A stretch of 22,807 nt of DNA from a virus. The stretch covers positions 1-22,807 of the IMG/VR virus record IMGVR_UViG_3300008220_000083; one strand, written 5' to 3'. Below, piece by piece: positions 1-10,000 of this stretch. Position 1 is the first letter of the stretch. The number at the start of each line of letters is the position of its first letter. The notes below the pieces were generated by a model, which searched no databases, was not told the DNA's origin, and saw only the letters and a program-made list of their open reading frames with translations. Made by a program: the position numbers and the translations under genes.

Positions 1-2299
1 CCTCAAGCTCTTCCTTGGATAAAGACTCCTGTGCAAGCATCTCATCAATAGTTTCTTCATCTGCCTTCAGCTCTGCATCCGTTGGTTCACGGTCAGGGAT
101 ATAATCATCAGATGGTTCAAACACCTCCTCTTCCCTTGCCCGGAAGTCGATCTCCTCATCACGGGCATTGACCTGCTCTGCCTCTACCTCCTCGCGGATC
201 TTTGCTTCATCAGGGGGCCCCTTGGGGGTCTCCTCCTGAACCCTTGCCTCAACCTTGGCCTCCGTGCGGTGTGCTCCAAGGGACTGATCGATCAGCTGCT
301 CCATTGAAGGAAGCTCTACATCAAACATTCCGGCCTGCTTTGGAGTGCCGAGAGCCCGGAGAGCATCAACGTAGCTGGAAAGACCCGCTACGATCTTTTT
401 TTGACTGGTTGCGTTTGCAAGGAAGTCGAGGAAGACCATTGTGTTGGCATGAAGATCAAACTCAGGATCCAGGGAATGCTGAGTAGACATCTCCTTGACC
501 ATATCTTTCAGAACTATCCCGCTTCGCCTTGCACCACTAGCCTGGAAGACCGCTTCCACCAAATGAGGTGTTGGGTCATAATTGGCATGTAAGTTCCCAC
601 GATCAATATCGGCTCTCATTGATGCCCATACGTTGGAAACATGGTGGAGTGAATTTGCGATTTTCTGGTACTCCCCACTTCCAAAATCAACAAGATTATC
701 GATAATACGCTTGTCACCGTAAGCTTTTGCAAGGAGAGCATTCTGGATTCTTTTTTTACCTGGATCTGATATTTCGCCATCTTTAGTGAGTGCAAGACGC
801 TGTTCCTCGGGAAACTTATTAAATATCGTCTGTCGAAAGTCTGCATTCTTTTCAAGAAAGACATCACCTTCCTGAAGAAGAGCAAGATCCTCAGATTCGA
901 TGAGTGTTGCATCCTGCATCGCGGTTTCCGAGTCACGCATCGCAGAAACATCAGAGACATTCGATCTCTGAGTAAACCGGACCCTGCTTTCAGGAGTCAG
1001 ATCCGTTGTTCTTCTGCGAACAAGAATCGGATTCTTCATCCCGTCTACCTGTTTGGGATCAAGCTTATAGTAGGTAGCCCAATGCTTCATCAGATCACGG
1101 TAACTTGCTGTCTTCGCGTTAGCATCACCATGAATCCTTCTGAGAGCCATCACTCTCCCATTGCCGGATTCAACAAGATTGTCAGGGCCGATAACCGGGG
1201 CTCCCCCCTTTCCAGTAGTATCAGGCTGAACCAGAACTCTTGGATCAAACTTGGCTCCTGCTATCTGCTTGACCTGGGCGAGTGATTCCACCGTTCCACG
1301 CTCCCTCGGCTGAAGCTCGGGAGGATACTTAGGATTGACCTCAAGACGGTCTCCCTCATCGAGATGGGAGGTCACCACATCATCTGCCTCAATGAACTCA
1401 AACTTCGTTTCGATCGGCCCGAGATCGGTTCTCAGTGTTCCAACTCCCTCAACTGTCACCGGAGGTGGTGTGTGTGGGGGAGTTTGATCTGTAGTGGTTT
1501 TATCAAGTACATCAACAACCTTACCCTCTTGAACTGCCATGATGCCCTTACGGGCGTATCTGGTTTGAGTTTCAATAGAGAAACGGTTGAGGTTCCTCTG
1601 AACCCTTGAAGTCGTAGTTGGGCTCAGAGTACCCTTGGAGTTGCTCTTGTACTTCACCAGGCTTCTGCGACCTCCCTCCATCACACCTGAGAGGACTGTA
1701 CCCGCTCCTATTCCGACAAGAACATCAATTGCTCCCATCCTGCGGTCATATTCCTCCTGATGACTGAGACGCTCCGCTGCAAGCAGTGGTTGAAGAGCTG
1801 CTGCACCAAGACCTCCTTCGACTGCTCCTATTCCTACACGGCCTAGAGCATTCTGGGCCATAAGGGTTCTGGAAGCACTGCCGCCAGGAATAAAACGCAT
1901 GAATGGAATGATGTTGATCGGATCAGGAAGAGCACCGGCTAATGCGGATCCCCAGAACAAGGTTGCACCAAGGGCTCCGGTACGCTCATAGACAAGGTTC
2001 GAGGCTTTCGTGTTGTCATATCTCTCTGCAAGAACCTTTGCAAAGTCCTCCGTCATCTCCTCTTCGTATTCAAGACCTGGGCGATACCACTTGGAAGCCC
2101 TCCAGGTGTTCTCGTCCATCGCATCACCAGTCTTTTTTGCAATTCTGTTTCTAAGGAGGTTGTATCCCAGAGCAAGAGTCGAGGTCTCGAAGGAAGTTTT
2201 GGCCCCGTGATACATGACGGTTCCCAGACCGGGAGTCCATTGATCAGCATAACGCTGGGAAGCCAGCGGATCGAAGCTTCGTGGTTTACGGAAGTACAT
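1..2299 (-). CDS. Partial large virion ejection-type protein with DdrB-type ParB domain
   Basis: The reading frame opens at an ATG overlapping the previous stop (TAATG) and runs without a stop through 766 codons to the left edge, so the C-terminus is missing. Residues about 110-205 hold glycine/alanine-rich hydrophobic stretches around DPINIIP, a pattern seen in large phage internal and polyvalent proteins. Residues about 298-430 match the DdrB-like ParB superfamily domain of phage and plasmid polyvalent proteins: NPKYPPELQPRERG, then FDPRVLV, then GAPVIGPDNLVESGNGRVMAL with the GNGR motif, then NPILVRRR. The visible end is very acidic. Its position after gp14-like and gp15-like genes corresponds to T7 gp16, so I infer a protein injected with the DNA that may bind or process DNA on entry. 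No transglycosylase motif is seen in the visible part. The domain call is firm; the ejection role is inferred from position. Confidence 0.8.
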   Translation of the reverse strand, partial: MYFRKPRSFDPLASQRYADQWTPGLGTVMYHGAKTSFETSTLALGYNLLRNRIAKKTGDAMDENTWRASKWYRPGLEYEEEMTEDFAKVLAERYDNTKASNLVYERTGALGATLFWGSALAGALPDPINIIPFMRFIPGGSASRTLMAQNALGRVGIGAVEGGLGAAALQPLLAAERLSHQEEYDRRMGAIDVLVGIGAGTVLSGVMEGGRRSLVKYKSNSKGTLSPTTTSRVQRNLNRFSIETQTRYARKGIMAVQEGKVVDVLDKTTTDQTPPHTPPPVTVEGVGTLRTDLGPIETKFEFIEADDVVTSHLDEGDRLEVNPKYPPELQPRERGTVESLAQVKQIAGAKFDPRVLVQPDTTGKGGAPVIGPDNLVESGNGRVMALRRIHGDANAKTASYRDLMKHWATYYKLDPKQVDGMKNPILVRRRTTDLTPESRVRFTQRSNVSDVSAMRDSETAMQDATLIESEDLALLQEGDVFLEKNADFRQTIFNKFPEEQRLALTKDGEISDPGKKRIQNALLAKAYGDKRIIDNLVDFGSGEYQKIANSLHHVSNVWASMRADIDRGNLHANYDPTPHLVEAVFQASGARRSGIVLKDMVKEMSTQHSLDPEFDLHANTMVFLDFLANATSQKKIVAGLSSYVDALRALGTPKQAGMFDVELPSMEQLIDQSLGAHRTEAKVEARVQEETPKGPPDEAKIREEVEAEQVNARDEEIDFRAREEEVFEPSDDYIPDREPTDAELKADEETIDEMLAQESLSKEELE

Positions 2300-5200
2300 T
2301 ATCTTACCCAAGGCCCCGGTGTCTTAGGCTCATGGCGAGTAATTTTAGGAAGAAAACTAAAATCCCAAGCCTTGTATTCCGGAGGAGCAGCTTGCTGCCT
2401 TGCGTCCAGAATGAGATCAAACAGCTTCTTCCAGCTGATCTCTACTTTCTCCGTGTTTTCACTGTTCATCACAGGAGGATTCGAGGTGCCATCTGCGCTA
2501 ACAAAATGCAGAGCCAGTCCCTGCCCGTCATCAGAATTCAAAAAATGAATGTTCTTCTCTAGCATGAACTTAGTAAGCTTATCTCCAACAATTCCAGGAG
2601 CCTCCTCACGGAGAAACTTCATCATGGCATCTGAAATATCATCTTCTGTAATGAGATCATATGCTCTACCAGGAACAAACATCCCACGCTCACCCGTCTG
2701 AGGATCCCTCCATTCAGCTGGATAATTCGGAATATAAGACTTGTCGATCCAAAGGGAAGTGCCCTGAATCTTCTCATTAAAAGGATTACCTGAGTGGACA
2801 TGGTACTTGTTCGTGAACAGATCACGGACAGCAAGCTCAACTGCATCAGGAAGATCCTTCATTCCCTGATTTACATAAGTAACTGCATAAGCCTCAACAA
2901 AATCATACCAATCACCAAATTTATCTAAATCTTCTGCACCTCTAAACCTCTCAAGAAAATCCAATAAATCTTCATCGTCAGCCAGAGCACCACTCAAATC
3001 TTCGTCATCTAATTTCAGCGTTGACAAAGAAGATGCAATATCATTGGGCTTCATATTTCTAGCCGTATGTCCCCTCTTCAAAACACCCAATGCATTACCC
3101 TGGTCATCTCTCTGATCCGCATACTCAAGATAGAACTGATCCGAATACTTGAGTGAGCTTCCTTCAACCAGATCGTCAAATACCCGAGCTAAGAGAGTCT
3201 GGGTTTCACTGGATTGCTTCATCGTCAGAAGCATTGCAGCACGTTGCCCTGCATCACCCTGCTTCCATTGATTGTCGAGAAACTCGATCTCCTGGTTCGT
3301 CAGAAGCTTGATCGGCCCTCCATATTCCATCTGACGGCCTTCAAGGTACTCGATCCGCTCACGGCTGAACATATCGGCAGGAGTCATCTCACGACCCTGC
3401 TTCTTAAGCATCTCAGCATATTCCAGAGATGGATAATGAGCCGGATCAACGGAACGCTTAGTGATTATCTTTCCAATCTCAGAAACCACCTTCCCGTGAA
3501 CCCCTTCCATGAATCTCCGGTCCTCTTTTTTACCGGCCACATCAGCACCTCTGCCTTCCGTCATCCAAGTCTGGGGATCCAAGTCCCGGAGAATCGACTG
3601 AAGCTGAATCAGGCTCTTGTTCTCTAAAGTTACGCCTTTGCCATAATCCTCATCCTTACTCGTTCCATTTGTGGCATTGGCATAGTCCTGAGCATAAAAG
3701 AGCTTTATCTTCATCTCCTCGGATTCCCATTCCTCGAAAAGCTTGCCTGGACCAACATCACCCGAGATAACCTGATCCATCCATGCCTTAGCCTGATCAT
3801 ATGCACTGCCCGTAAATCCATATTGCTCCATCACTCTCGGATCTCCGGTCAGAACTGCTGTCAGATGACTGTCAAAACGGCTCATCAGTTCAGTCTTGCT
3901 GCCTTGAGTAAAACGATCTGCTGATTCCTTCGCCCGGATATGAAGCACCTCACGCTCTTTAGGATTCAAAGAAGGATAAAGCGCATCAGGATCACCCTCC
4001 TTCACCTCCCTGAGATCAACCTCTGCCTGGATCGGATCGTTTTCAATAGAACGCAACGCATCAGCATGATCAATATCGTGGGCATATTTCTGAATCAAAT
4101 TGATTGCCTCAACACGACTCCAAAGACCAGTATCTCCAACATGAGGCTCCAGCATCGCGGCAATATGAGACATCCTCCAATCAGCTTCCTGATAATTTGT
4201 CAGGAGATTCATTTGATCACGGAAATTCCGTGCAGGAGAACTGAACTGTCCAAGATCCCGACCAGTGGCAATGTCATTCATCTGTTGTTGAATAACAGCC
4301 TTCAGCTTTCCATCCTGCCTCGTTGAAACACGATCGCGAAGCCCCTCAAGCTGTGCTTCCTTTGTTAAATTTAAATCATGAGACTTGTTGAAAAAACGGT
4401 ATCGTGATTCCTCATTCGTGAACTCGCCATTGATCTTTCCTTCAAGCTTCTGAAGCTCGTTGTAAACCTCGATCATGGTTTCATTCAAGGGACGATTCTT
4501 CTCTTCTGCATCCTTGATGATTTGACGCATTCCCTTGATTGCCGGTTTATCACCTTCCTGTTTCCTCCCGTGAACATAAGCCAGAGAGGCTTCTTTAGCC
4601 TCAAGTTCTATAGCATCATCAGTTTGCTGTTCGGCAACACGGAAAGCATCCTTAATAACAATCACCCGAAGTTCTTCACGAATTGCGGATGCCAGTTCCT
4701 TATCGAATATGAAAGGAAAATCACCGGCACGATCAAAGACGATCTGGTCAACCACACCCTCAAGAGCTGTTTCAAACGCCCTCCAGTCCTTGCGGCTTCC
4801 CTTCTGTTCCAGGTAAAGTTTTACATACTGGTCCTTGTAGTCCGTTGCCGACTGGTCAACCTGATTGAGAATGAACTTTTCACGCTCCTGCTTCTCAAGA
4901 AGCTCGTTCTGCTTTCGTTCCGCTTTCTTGATCCTGGCATATTCACCGGCCCAGCTAAGAGAATCACTAGTTGCAATAGCATTCAGATGGTTTCTTAGCT
5001 TCTTATTGAAAGCTTTTTTAGCTTCCTTTTCATTCGAGGAATCCCTCTTATCAATGAATTTCTTATGTACATTGAATATCCCCTCAACCTGATTTCTAAC
5101 AAGTTCCTCAGCTTCTTCATCCGTAATAACTTCACCGATAAAATCAGAATTAATCTTAATGACACTAGCATTCAGCTTGTTCTGAGCCTCACTAATCGTT

Positions 5201-6450
5201 TCGGTATCATTTAAATTCGCGATTCTCTTTGCTTCTGCCTCTTCCTTGTCCCTGGCAGCAATTGCTTCGCGAGCTGCTTCAACACGGAGTTGACCGTTTT
5301 CAGTCAAATACTTCGTTTCCAAACTAGGCATCACCTCATCTATCCATCTCTGACGAGGCAGTTCATTCAGATCTTTTCCAGTATCCTTATCTTCCTTCCG
5401 AGGATAAATCTTCCAGGCTTCACTATTTACGTCTGTTAGAATATTCCCCCGGATTTCATCCCTGTCATATTCGTAATTCTGGTTCTTCTCATAAGTCTCA
5501 AGAACCCGCATCTCAACCAGATCCTGAACAAGATTGTTATGCACCCTTTTATAAGCATTAGTCTCCTTCCCTCTAAACTTTTCTAGCCGGTTATTGATCG
5601 CCATGAAGTTCCAAGTACCCTCTTTGGTGATAAGCTTTTTCTTCAAGATAGCCTTTAAACCAACTTTTGCTTGTTTAAGAGACTCATCATCTGGATAACT
5701 GGCACCCGAGTAACCATTCAATACAGAGACAACCTCATCAACGATTCCATCAATTGCCGTTTCAATTCGTTCAATTTTTTCAGGAGGTAAAACCTCAGGC
5801 TTCTGCTCAACCATATCCATCTCGGAATAAAGAAGCTTACGGTCAAATCTGTTTAAAGCACTATCTTGAGCAGCCGTCCTTTTCCGGGCAAGCTGACGCT
5901 CCTCCTGATTTAAATAAGTCCGAAACATGCCACGCCTGGATGATCTGGCACTGGTCTCCATACGGGCACCCAGCCTTGTAATGAAAGCCTCACTAAGACC
6001 TTGAGACCTTGCATTATCTTCCGCTTCTTCACGGAAACTCCTTAGAGTTAAACCATACCTGTCCTTGGCATCAACATCCGGACGGGCACCACCGCTTCGG
6101 CTGGTTACCAGGGCCCGAGCAGCTGTCTCAAAAGCCGCAGGATCATTGGCATGAATTTTTTCCAGGGTAAAAAGCTGCTCATCAAGTCTGGAAAGCTCCC
6201 TGTCCTCAAGAGCATTCTCAGCAATCTTCTTCTTCCGCTCCCCTTCACGGTGATCAACCATGATCGCCTGAGCAATGCTCGATCCCAGATTCATCATCTG
6301 ATTTCCAGCTTCCATCCGGCTCTGGTAATACTGGGAACCAGCCTGAATTACACCATCAAGACTGGGAGGTGGAGTGATCCCGCTAGTGCGGAAATCAGCA
6401 ACCTGAGTACCTGGAAGGAACTGAGACTGCTGAAACGGTAATTTCGCCAT
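2299..6450 (-). CDS. Large internal virion (ejection) protein, gp15-like by position
   Basis: A 1383-residue protein with no signal peptide or clear membrane segment. It is rich in Glu, Lys, Arg, Ala and Gln, with long predicted-helical and coiled-coil-like stretches, for example around residues 390-430. The ATG follows AGGAG with a 7-base gap, a good ribosome binding site, and the stop overlaps the next start (TAATG), suggesting translational coupling. It lies between a gp14-like gene and a giant ParB-containing gene, the slot of T7 internal core protein gp15. T7 gp15 is only about 750 residues, so this one is nearly twice as long. I recognise no catalytic motif. Likely role: component of the ejectosome that leaves the capsid with the genome. 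The function rests on gene order, size and composition. Its DNA looks more AT-rich than the portal-capsid region. Confidence 0.7.
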   Translation of the reverse strand: MAKLPFQQSQFLPGTQVADFRTSGITPPPSLDGVIQAGSQYYQSRMEAGNQMMNLGSSIAQAIMVDHREGERKKKIAENALEDRELSRLDEQLFTLEKIHANDPAAFETAARALVTSRSGGARPDVDAKDRYGLTLRSFREEAEDNARSQGLSEAFITRLGARMETSARSSRRGMFRTYLNQEERQLARKRTAAQDSALNRFDRKLLYSEMDMVEQKPEVLPPEKIERIETAIDGIVDEVVSVLNGYSGASYPDDESLKQAKVGLKAILKKKLITKEGTWNFMAINNRLEKFRGKETNAYKRVHNNLVQDLVEMRVLETYEKNQNYEYDRDEIRGNILTDVNSEAWKIYPRKEDKDTGKDLNELPRQRWIDEVMPSLETKYLTENGQLRVEAAREAIAARDKEEAEAKRIANLNDTETISEAQNKLNASVIKINSDFIGEVITDEEAEELVRNQVEGIFNVHKKFIDKRDSSNEKEAKKAFNKKLRNHLNAIATSDSLSWAGEYARIKKAERKQNELLEKQEREKFILNQVDQSATDYKDQYVKLYLEQKGSRKDWRAFETALEGVVDQIVFDRAGDFPFIFDKELASAIREELRVIVIKDAFRVAEQQTDDAIELEAKEASLAYVHGRKQEGDKPAIKGMRQIIKDAEEKNRPLNETMIEVYNELQKLEGKINGEFTNEESRYRFFNKSHDLNLTKEAQLEGLRDRVSTRQDGKLKAVIQQQMNDIATGRDLGQFSSPARNFRDQMNLLTNYQEADWRMSHIAAMLEPHVGDTGLWSRVEAINLIQKYAHDIDHADALRSIENDPIQAEVDLREVKEGDPDALYPSLNPKEREVLHIRAKESADRFTQGSKTELMSRFDSHLTAVLTGDPRVMEQYGFTGSAYDQAKAWMDQVISGDVGPGKLFEEWESEEMKIKLFYAQDYANATNGTSKDEDYGKGVTLENKSLIQLQSILRDLDPQTWMTEGRGADVAGKKEDRRFMEGVHGKVVSEIGKIITKRSVDPAHYPSLEYAEMLKKQGREMTPADMFSRERIEYLEGRQMEYGGPIKLLTNQEIEFLDNQWKQGDAGQRAAMLLTMKQSSETQTLLARVFDDLVEGSSLKYSDQFYLEYADQRDDQGNALGVLKRGHTARNMKPNDIASSLSTLKLDDEDLSGALADDEDLLDFLERFRGAEDLDKFGDWYDFVEAYAVTYVNQGMKDLPDAVELAVRDLFTNKYHVHSGNPFNEKIQGTSLWIDKSYIPNYPAEWRDPQTGERGMFVPGRAYDLITEDDISDAMMKFLREEAPGIVGDKLTKFMLEKNIHFLNSDDGQGLALHFVSADGTSNPPVMNSENTEKVEISWKKLFDLILDARQQAAPPEYKAWDFSFLPKITRHEPKTPGPWVR

Positions 6451-6465
6451 TAATTTCTCCTGCGC

Positions 6466-7095
6466 CTATCCCCAGACGGCATCTTCTTTCAACATTGATT
6501 GAGTCCTAATGATATTCGACATGCCACTCGTAAAATTCGACATTGCCATTGCTGGTCTTGATCTAGCCATAAAATCAGCCTGTTGAGACCAGTTTCCAGC
6601 TGAAACCAGATAATTGTCGCGGTTGATCTTTGCCGATTTGGACATGAAGTAAGCCTGTGTATTCGCACCATAACGGGTCTCTGCAGCCATTCGTTTGGTT
6701 TCCGCTGCCTGGAGCCTCTGAGCAAGTCCATTTGCCCTGGCCTGGTATAGAATCGCCCTACGGGCCGATCCCTGACCAATAACCACTCCGGAAGAACCAA
6801 CCCTGGCAGTATACTCACCAATCTGACGCTTACCGGCATCCTCCATGTATCTCAACTTCCACTGACCCTGATTCTCGATTGCACGGGCCGATCTCTCACC
6901 AGTCTGCATAACTCCCTGAGCTTGCTGGTTCTGCATTGAATACATCTGACCTGCAAACTTCTTCAGAGCAGCAGACTGATTACGCATCTGCTCTTCCTGA
7001 AACTTAGACTGCTGCTGCTGAGAATAATGCTGTCTCACCATGCCAAGCCCCTGCAGGGCAAGGAGAACCCAAGGTACTGCTGCTGGTACTCCCAT
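6466..7095 (-). CDS. Internal virion protein, T7 gp14-like
   Basis: A 209-residue protein. It starts with a short hydrophobic segment (AAVPWVLLALQGLGMV) followed by a Gln-rich helical region (HYSQQQQSKFQEEQ). The middle has the small-residue stretch ARVGSSGVVIGQGSARRA, comparable in character to the IGSIRAAIGESMLEGSS region of T7 gp14, and the rest is Ala/Gln/Arg helical. Length is close to T7 gp14 (about 196 residues). The start lies 2 bases beyond the stop of tail tube protein B. The ribosome binding site is weak, so coupling with the upstream gene is likely. The order tail tube A, tail tube B, this gene, then two giant genes reproduces T7 11-12-14-15-16. In that family gp14 forms the outer-membrane part of the ejection channel. 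That role is inferred here. Confidence 0.72.
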   Translation of the reverse strand: MGVPAAVPWVLLALQGLGMVRQHYSQQQQSKFQEEQMRNQSAALKKFAGQMYSMQNQQAQGVMQTGERSARAIENQGQWKLRYMEDAGKRQIGEYTARVGSSGVVIGQGSARRAILYQARANGLAQRLQAAETKRMAAETRYGANTQAYFMSKSAKINRDNYLVSAGNWSQQADFMARSRPAMAMSNFTSGMSNIIRTQSMLKEDAVWG

Positions 7096-7097
7096 AA

Positions 7098-10000
7098 TTA
7101 CTCGTTCGTTTCGTAGTCGATCGCAATCATTGTGATTGTCGATGGATAAGGCTGATCCTGCCTGAGATAAATCTTGCCCTCGGTATCGAAGATGCCAGGC
7201 ATTGCCAGATTCCGGTCTCCAGTGAAAAGGGATAACGATGAACCAATGGCATCTCCGGCCCTTCTGAAGATCTCTGCAGTCAGATCATCGGATTCCAAAC
7301 CATACTTGAGTCCAAGGGTGTCGAGGATCTTTACAACGATCCTGTGAATCCGCTTCTTGTTTCCAATCGAGGTCATGGTCTCGACATTGCCGACCGCCAG
7401 GGGAAGAGTCTGGATGCTGCTGTTGTACGCAAGTCCGATCCTTGCCGTGGTCAATGAAAACTGGGGAGTGATCGATCCTGCAACAATCGTCTTGTCAGGC
7501 TGCACGGCATCGTCACCCAGAATGCTCACAGTCTCTCCATCGATGTAGTCAAGCCCTGATACCGTGGAAACCGGAGAACTGCCGGAAAGAGAGGATCCGC
7601 AGTCTACATAGTGGGCAACCGACTGAGCCATCGAGTTGTCATAGAAGACCTCCATGAACTCCACAAACCGCTGGGTCTGATCAACCTTATATATTGTGTG
7701 TGTGCCGGATCCCTGAGTGATTTCTATTTTAGAACCGCCAGAAGCAGCAGCTAATTCAAAATCATTCGTATCAGTGGCACGAACATAATATGTGGTCCCA
7801 GAAGTCAGATTTGTTGGCATGGTCCCATCAGTAGTTATCTTAACTGCCGTACCATTTGCCATGTCATGACTGTTAATTGTGATTTTGTCAGTCCCATCCG
7901 TTATTGCTGTGTATGGGAATTGAGTAAAGTATTCATCAACATCACGCTTGACCGTCATCCAAAGCTGGTCGAAGGATCCCCGATCCGTGGTCTCCCTTGG
8001 GATCACACACACCTTTTCAACCTTGGAATGGTTCCCGTAGGTTGCATCCGTCTGAGATCCTCCGATCGAGTGGATCGCCCAGGAGGTCATGTTGAGGTCA
8101 AGAATGTAGGTGCAGCTGATGAGCTTGCCGTCTGTTCTTGTTCCCCAGAGCACCGAAGCAGGCTGATCCTGGAAGAACATCTCCTTGATTCCGGACTGGG
8201 TGATGTCCTCGGCCCGGAGAGTTATGTCCTTTGCCTCGTATTGCTCCTGTTCCCGGTCGAAAACAAGCTCCCTGATCTTCCTTCCGTTCTTCTGAACGTA
8301 GACCATGTTGTTTCCAATTGCAGCTGGCAAAGCACTGGTGTGAGCTGCCCAGTTCGAGATCTTCTCAACACTGAATGAAAATGGTGTGACCGTCGTGTCA
8401 TCACGGTTGCCGAACATCTGGAAAACTCCACCACTGGTTCCAATCGTCAGTCTTCGTCCTTCCTGGAGCCACTCGATCTTGTCCACAGTATCTGAAGAAA
8501 TCATGAGAGAGATCGCATTGTCCGAGTAGATCTGCTCTCCCATGATGCTTGCACCGGATGTGTTGAACTTGCCGGTCTGGACACCAAGCGGCTCCGAGGA
8601 AGCAAAGTTGTCGAAGTCTCCTGATTTGGAGAAATGCACGGTCTGAGGCTCATCGAGAGTTCCTGCGAAAACAAGACGCTGCTGGAAGATCTGAACGCAT
8701 CTCGGAAAACCTGAAGACTCGGAGAAGGATCCAAGTGCCCACTCAGTCGAGGAGCCGTCATAGGCCAGGTGCTCGTTGACCGTGCAGACAACTACGGTCG
8801 TGCTTGTCACCGAATCCACTGTTGCATAGCCCCACATGATCTGAGGTGCTATCTCACTGTTGATCCTGATGATCCTGCCTACATCGGAATTTCCGCTGCT
8901 TGCAGAGAAACCAACATCATCGTTGATCCCGGTCGTGGAACTGAAAGTGAGAGTCACCTTCGAGTTCTTTGGAATGAACTTCTTGAAGAACTTGATGTCC
9001 TTTGAAACAGAACCGATCCACTCAACCGGATCTCCAGTCTTGTCAGTGGAAAGCTTAAAAGTGTTCGTTGTTGCAGCAACCACATAATAAAGAGTCCCTG
9101 CAGTCAGGCTCTGGATCCCGCTAAAGGAAATTGTGTGTGTGGGTGGCCCAGTAGATGTTACACCAGTAATATCAACAGGTTCACCTCCTTTCGTAAGAGA
9201 AAGCTTGATCGTATTGGCTGCCTTATCAACCACATAATAAGTTGCCGAAGTTGACAATCCTGTCGGCAGAGTATTAGTCGTTGTCAACTTAACAACATTT
9301 CCGTTCTCAAGCTCATGTCCATTGATCGTGATAGTGTCGGCACTTGCATCAACATCCCCATTCACAAAAGTTGCAGTCTGTTCACCCTCACCTCCGCGAT
9401 AGAAGATCTGCTGCCCATTGACGAGAGGATGAGCGACCATAGTGAAGGAATGATCGGTATAGTCTGCATTTGCTCCGGAGATCTCTCCAATCAGCTCGAA
9501 GCCATAGTCCTTATAGAAGATCTTACGGGTTCCAGTCCCTACATCCGTTATATCTAAAGCTGTCCCTCCATAAGTGGTTGCCATCTTGAAATCATCAAGA
9601 GTTGCATTAACAACAAAATATTCAGATTCAGTTCCGAATGTGTCAGAACCACTTCCATAAGCAGGAAGATCACTGCCAGTAAATTTAACTGTCTGACCAT
9701 CAACCAGACCATGATTGACTACCGAGATTCTGTTTGTAGAAACATTTACATCTGCATCCACTAAAGTCTTGATTTCTGCATCAACCGAGTTCCTCGAAAC
9801 CGTCACCGTTGTGGTCTCGGTGTTCACAGGCTTGTAAGGCCCATCCTTGAGTGTGAGTGTGGATAAAACCCAGTTGGTATCTGCCGTTCTCTTCAGCTCC
9901 CTTGGTGCAAAATCAGGATGGGAGATGAAAAGCACATCCGCAGACTGAGTGAAAAAGAGATCATCCAGGTCCGAAGTCGTATAGGTAGTCAGTTCCTGAT

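Noticed and set aside
7685-7705. Short CA/TG repeats at several places (near 1463, 7690, 9130, 13776, 19341) as a possible genome-wide repeat signal
   Set aside because: The copies inside genes are explained by codons (for example T-H-T-I at the ends of the nozzle modules). Only the two in rightward leaders recur in a consistent context and are reported separately.
7866-8378. 170-codon open frame on the plus strand opposite the nozzle gene, and similar long opposite-strand frames (for example 4522-4998, 18657-19187, 19581-20093)
   Set aside because: They lie wholly inside well-supported minus-strand genes, lack ribosome binding sites and have low-complexity or cysteine/leucine-rich translations typical of antisense shadow frames.
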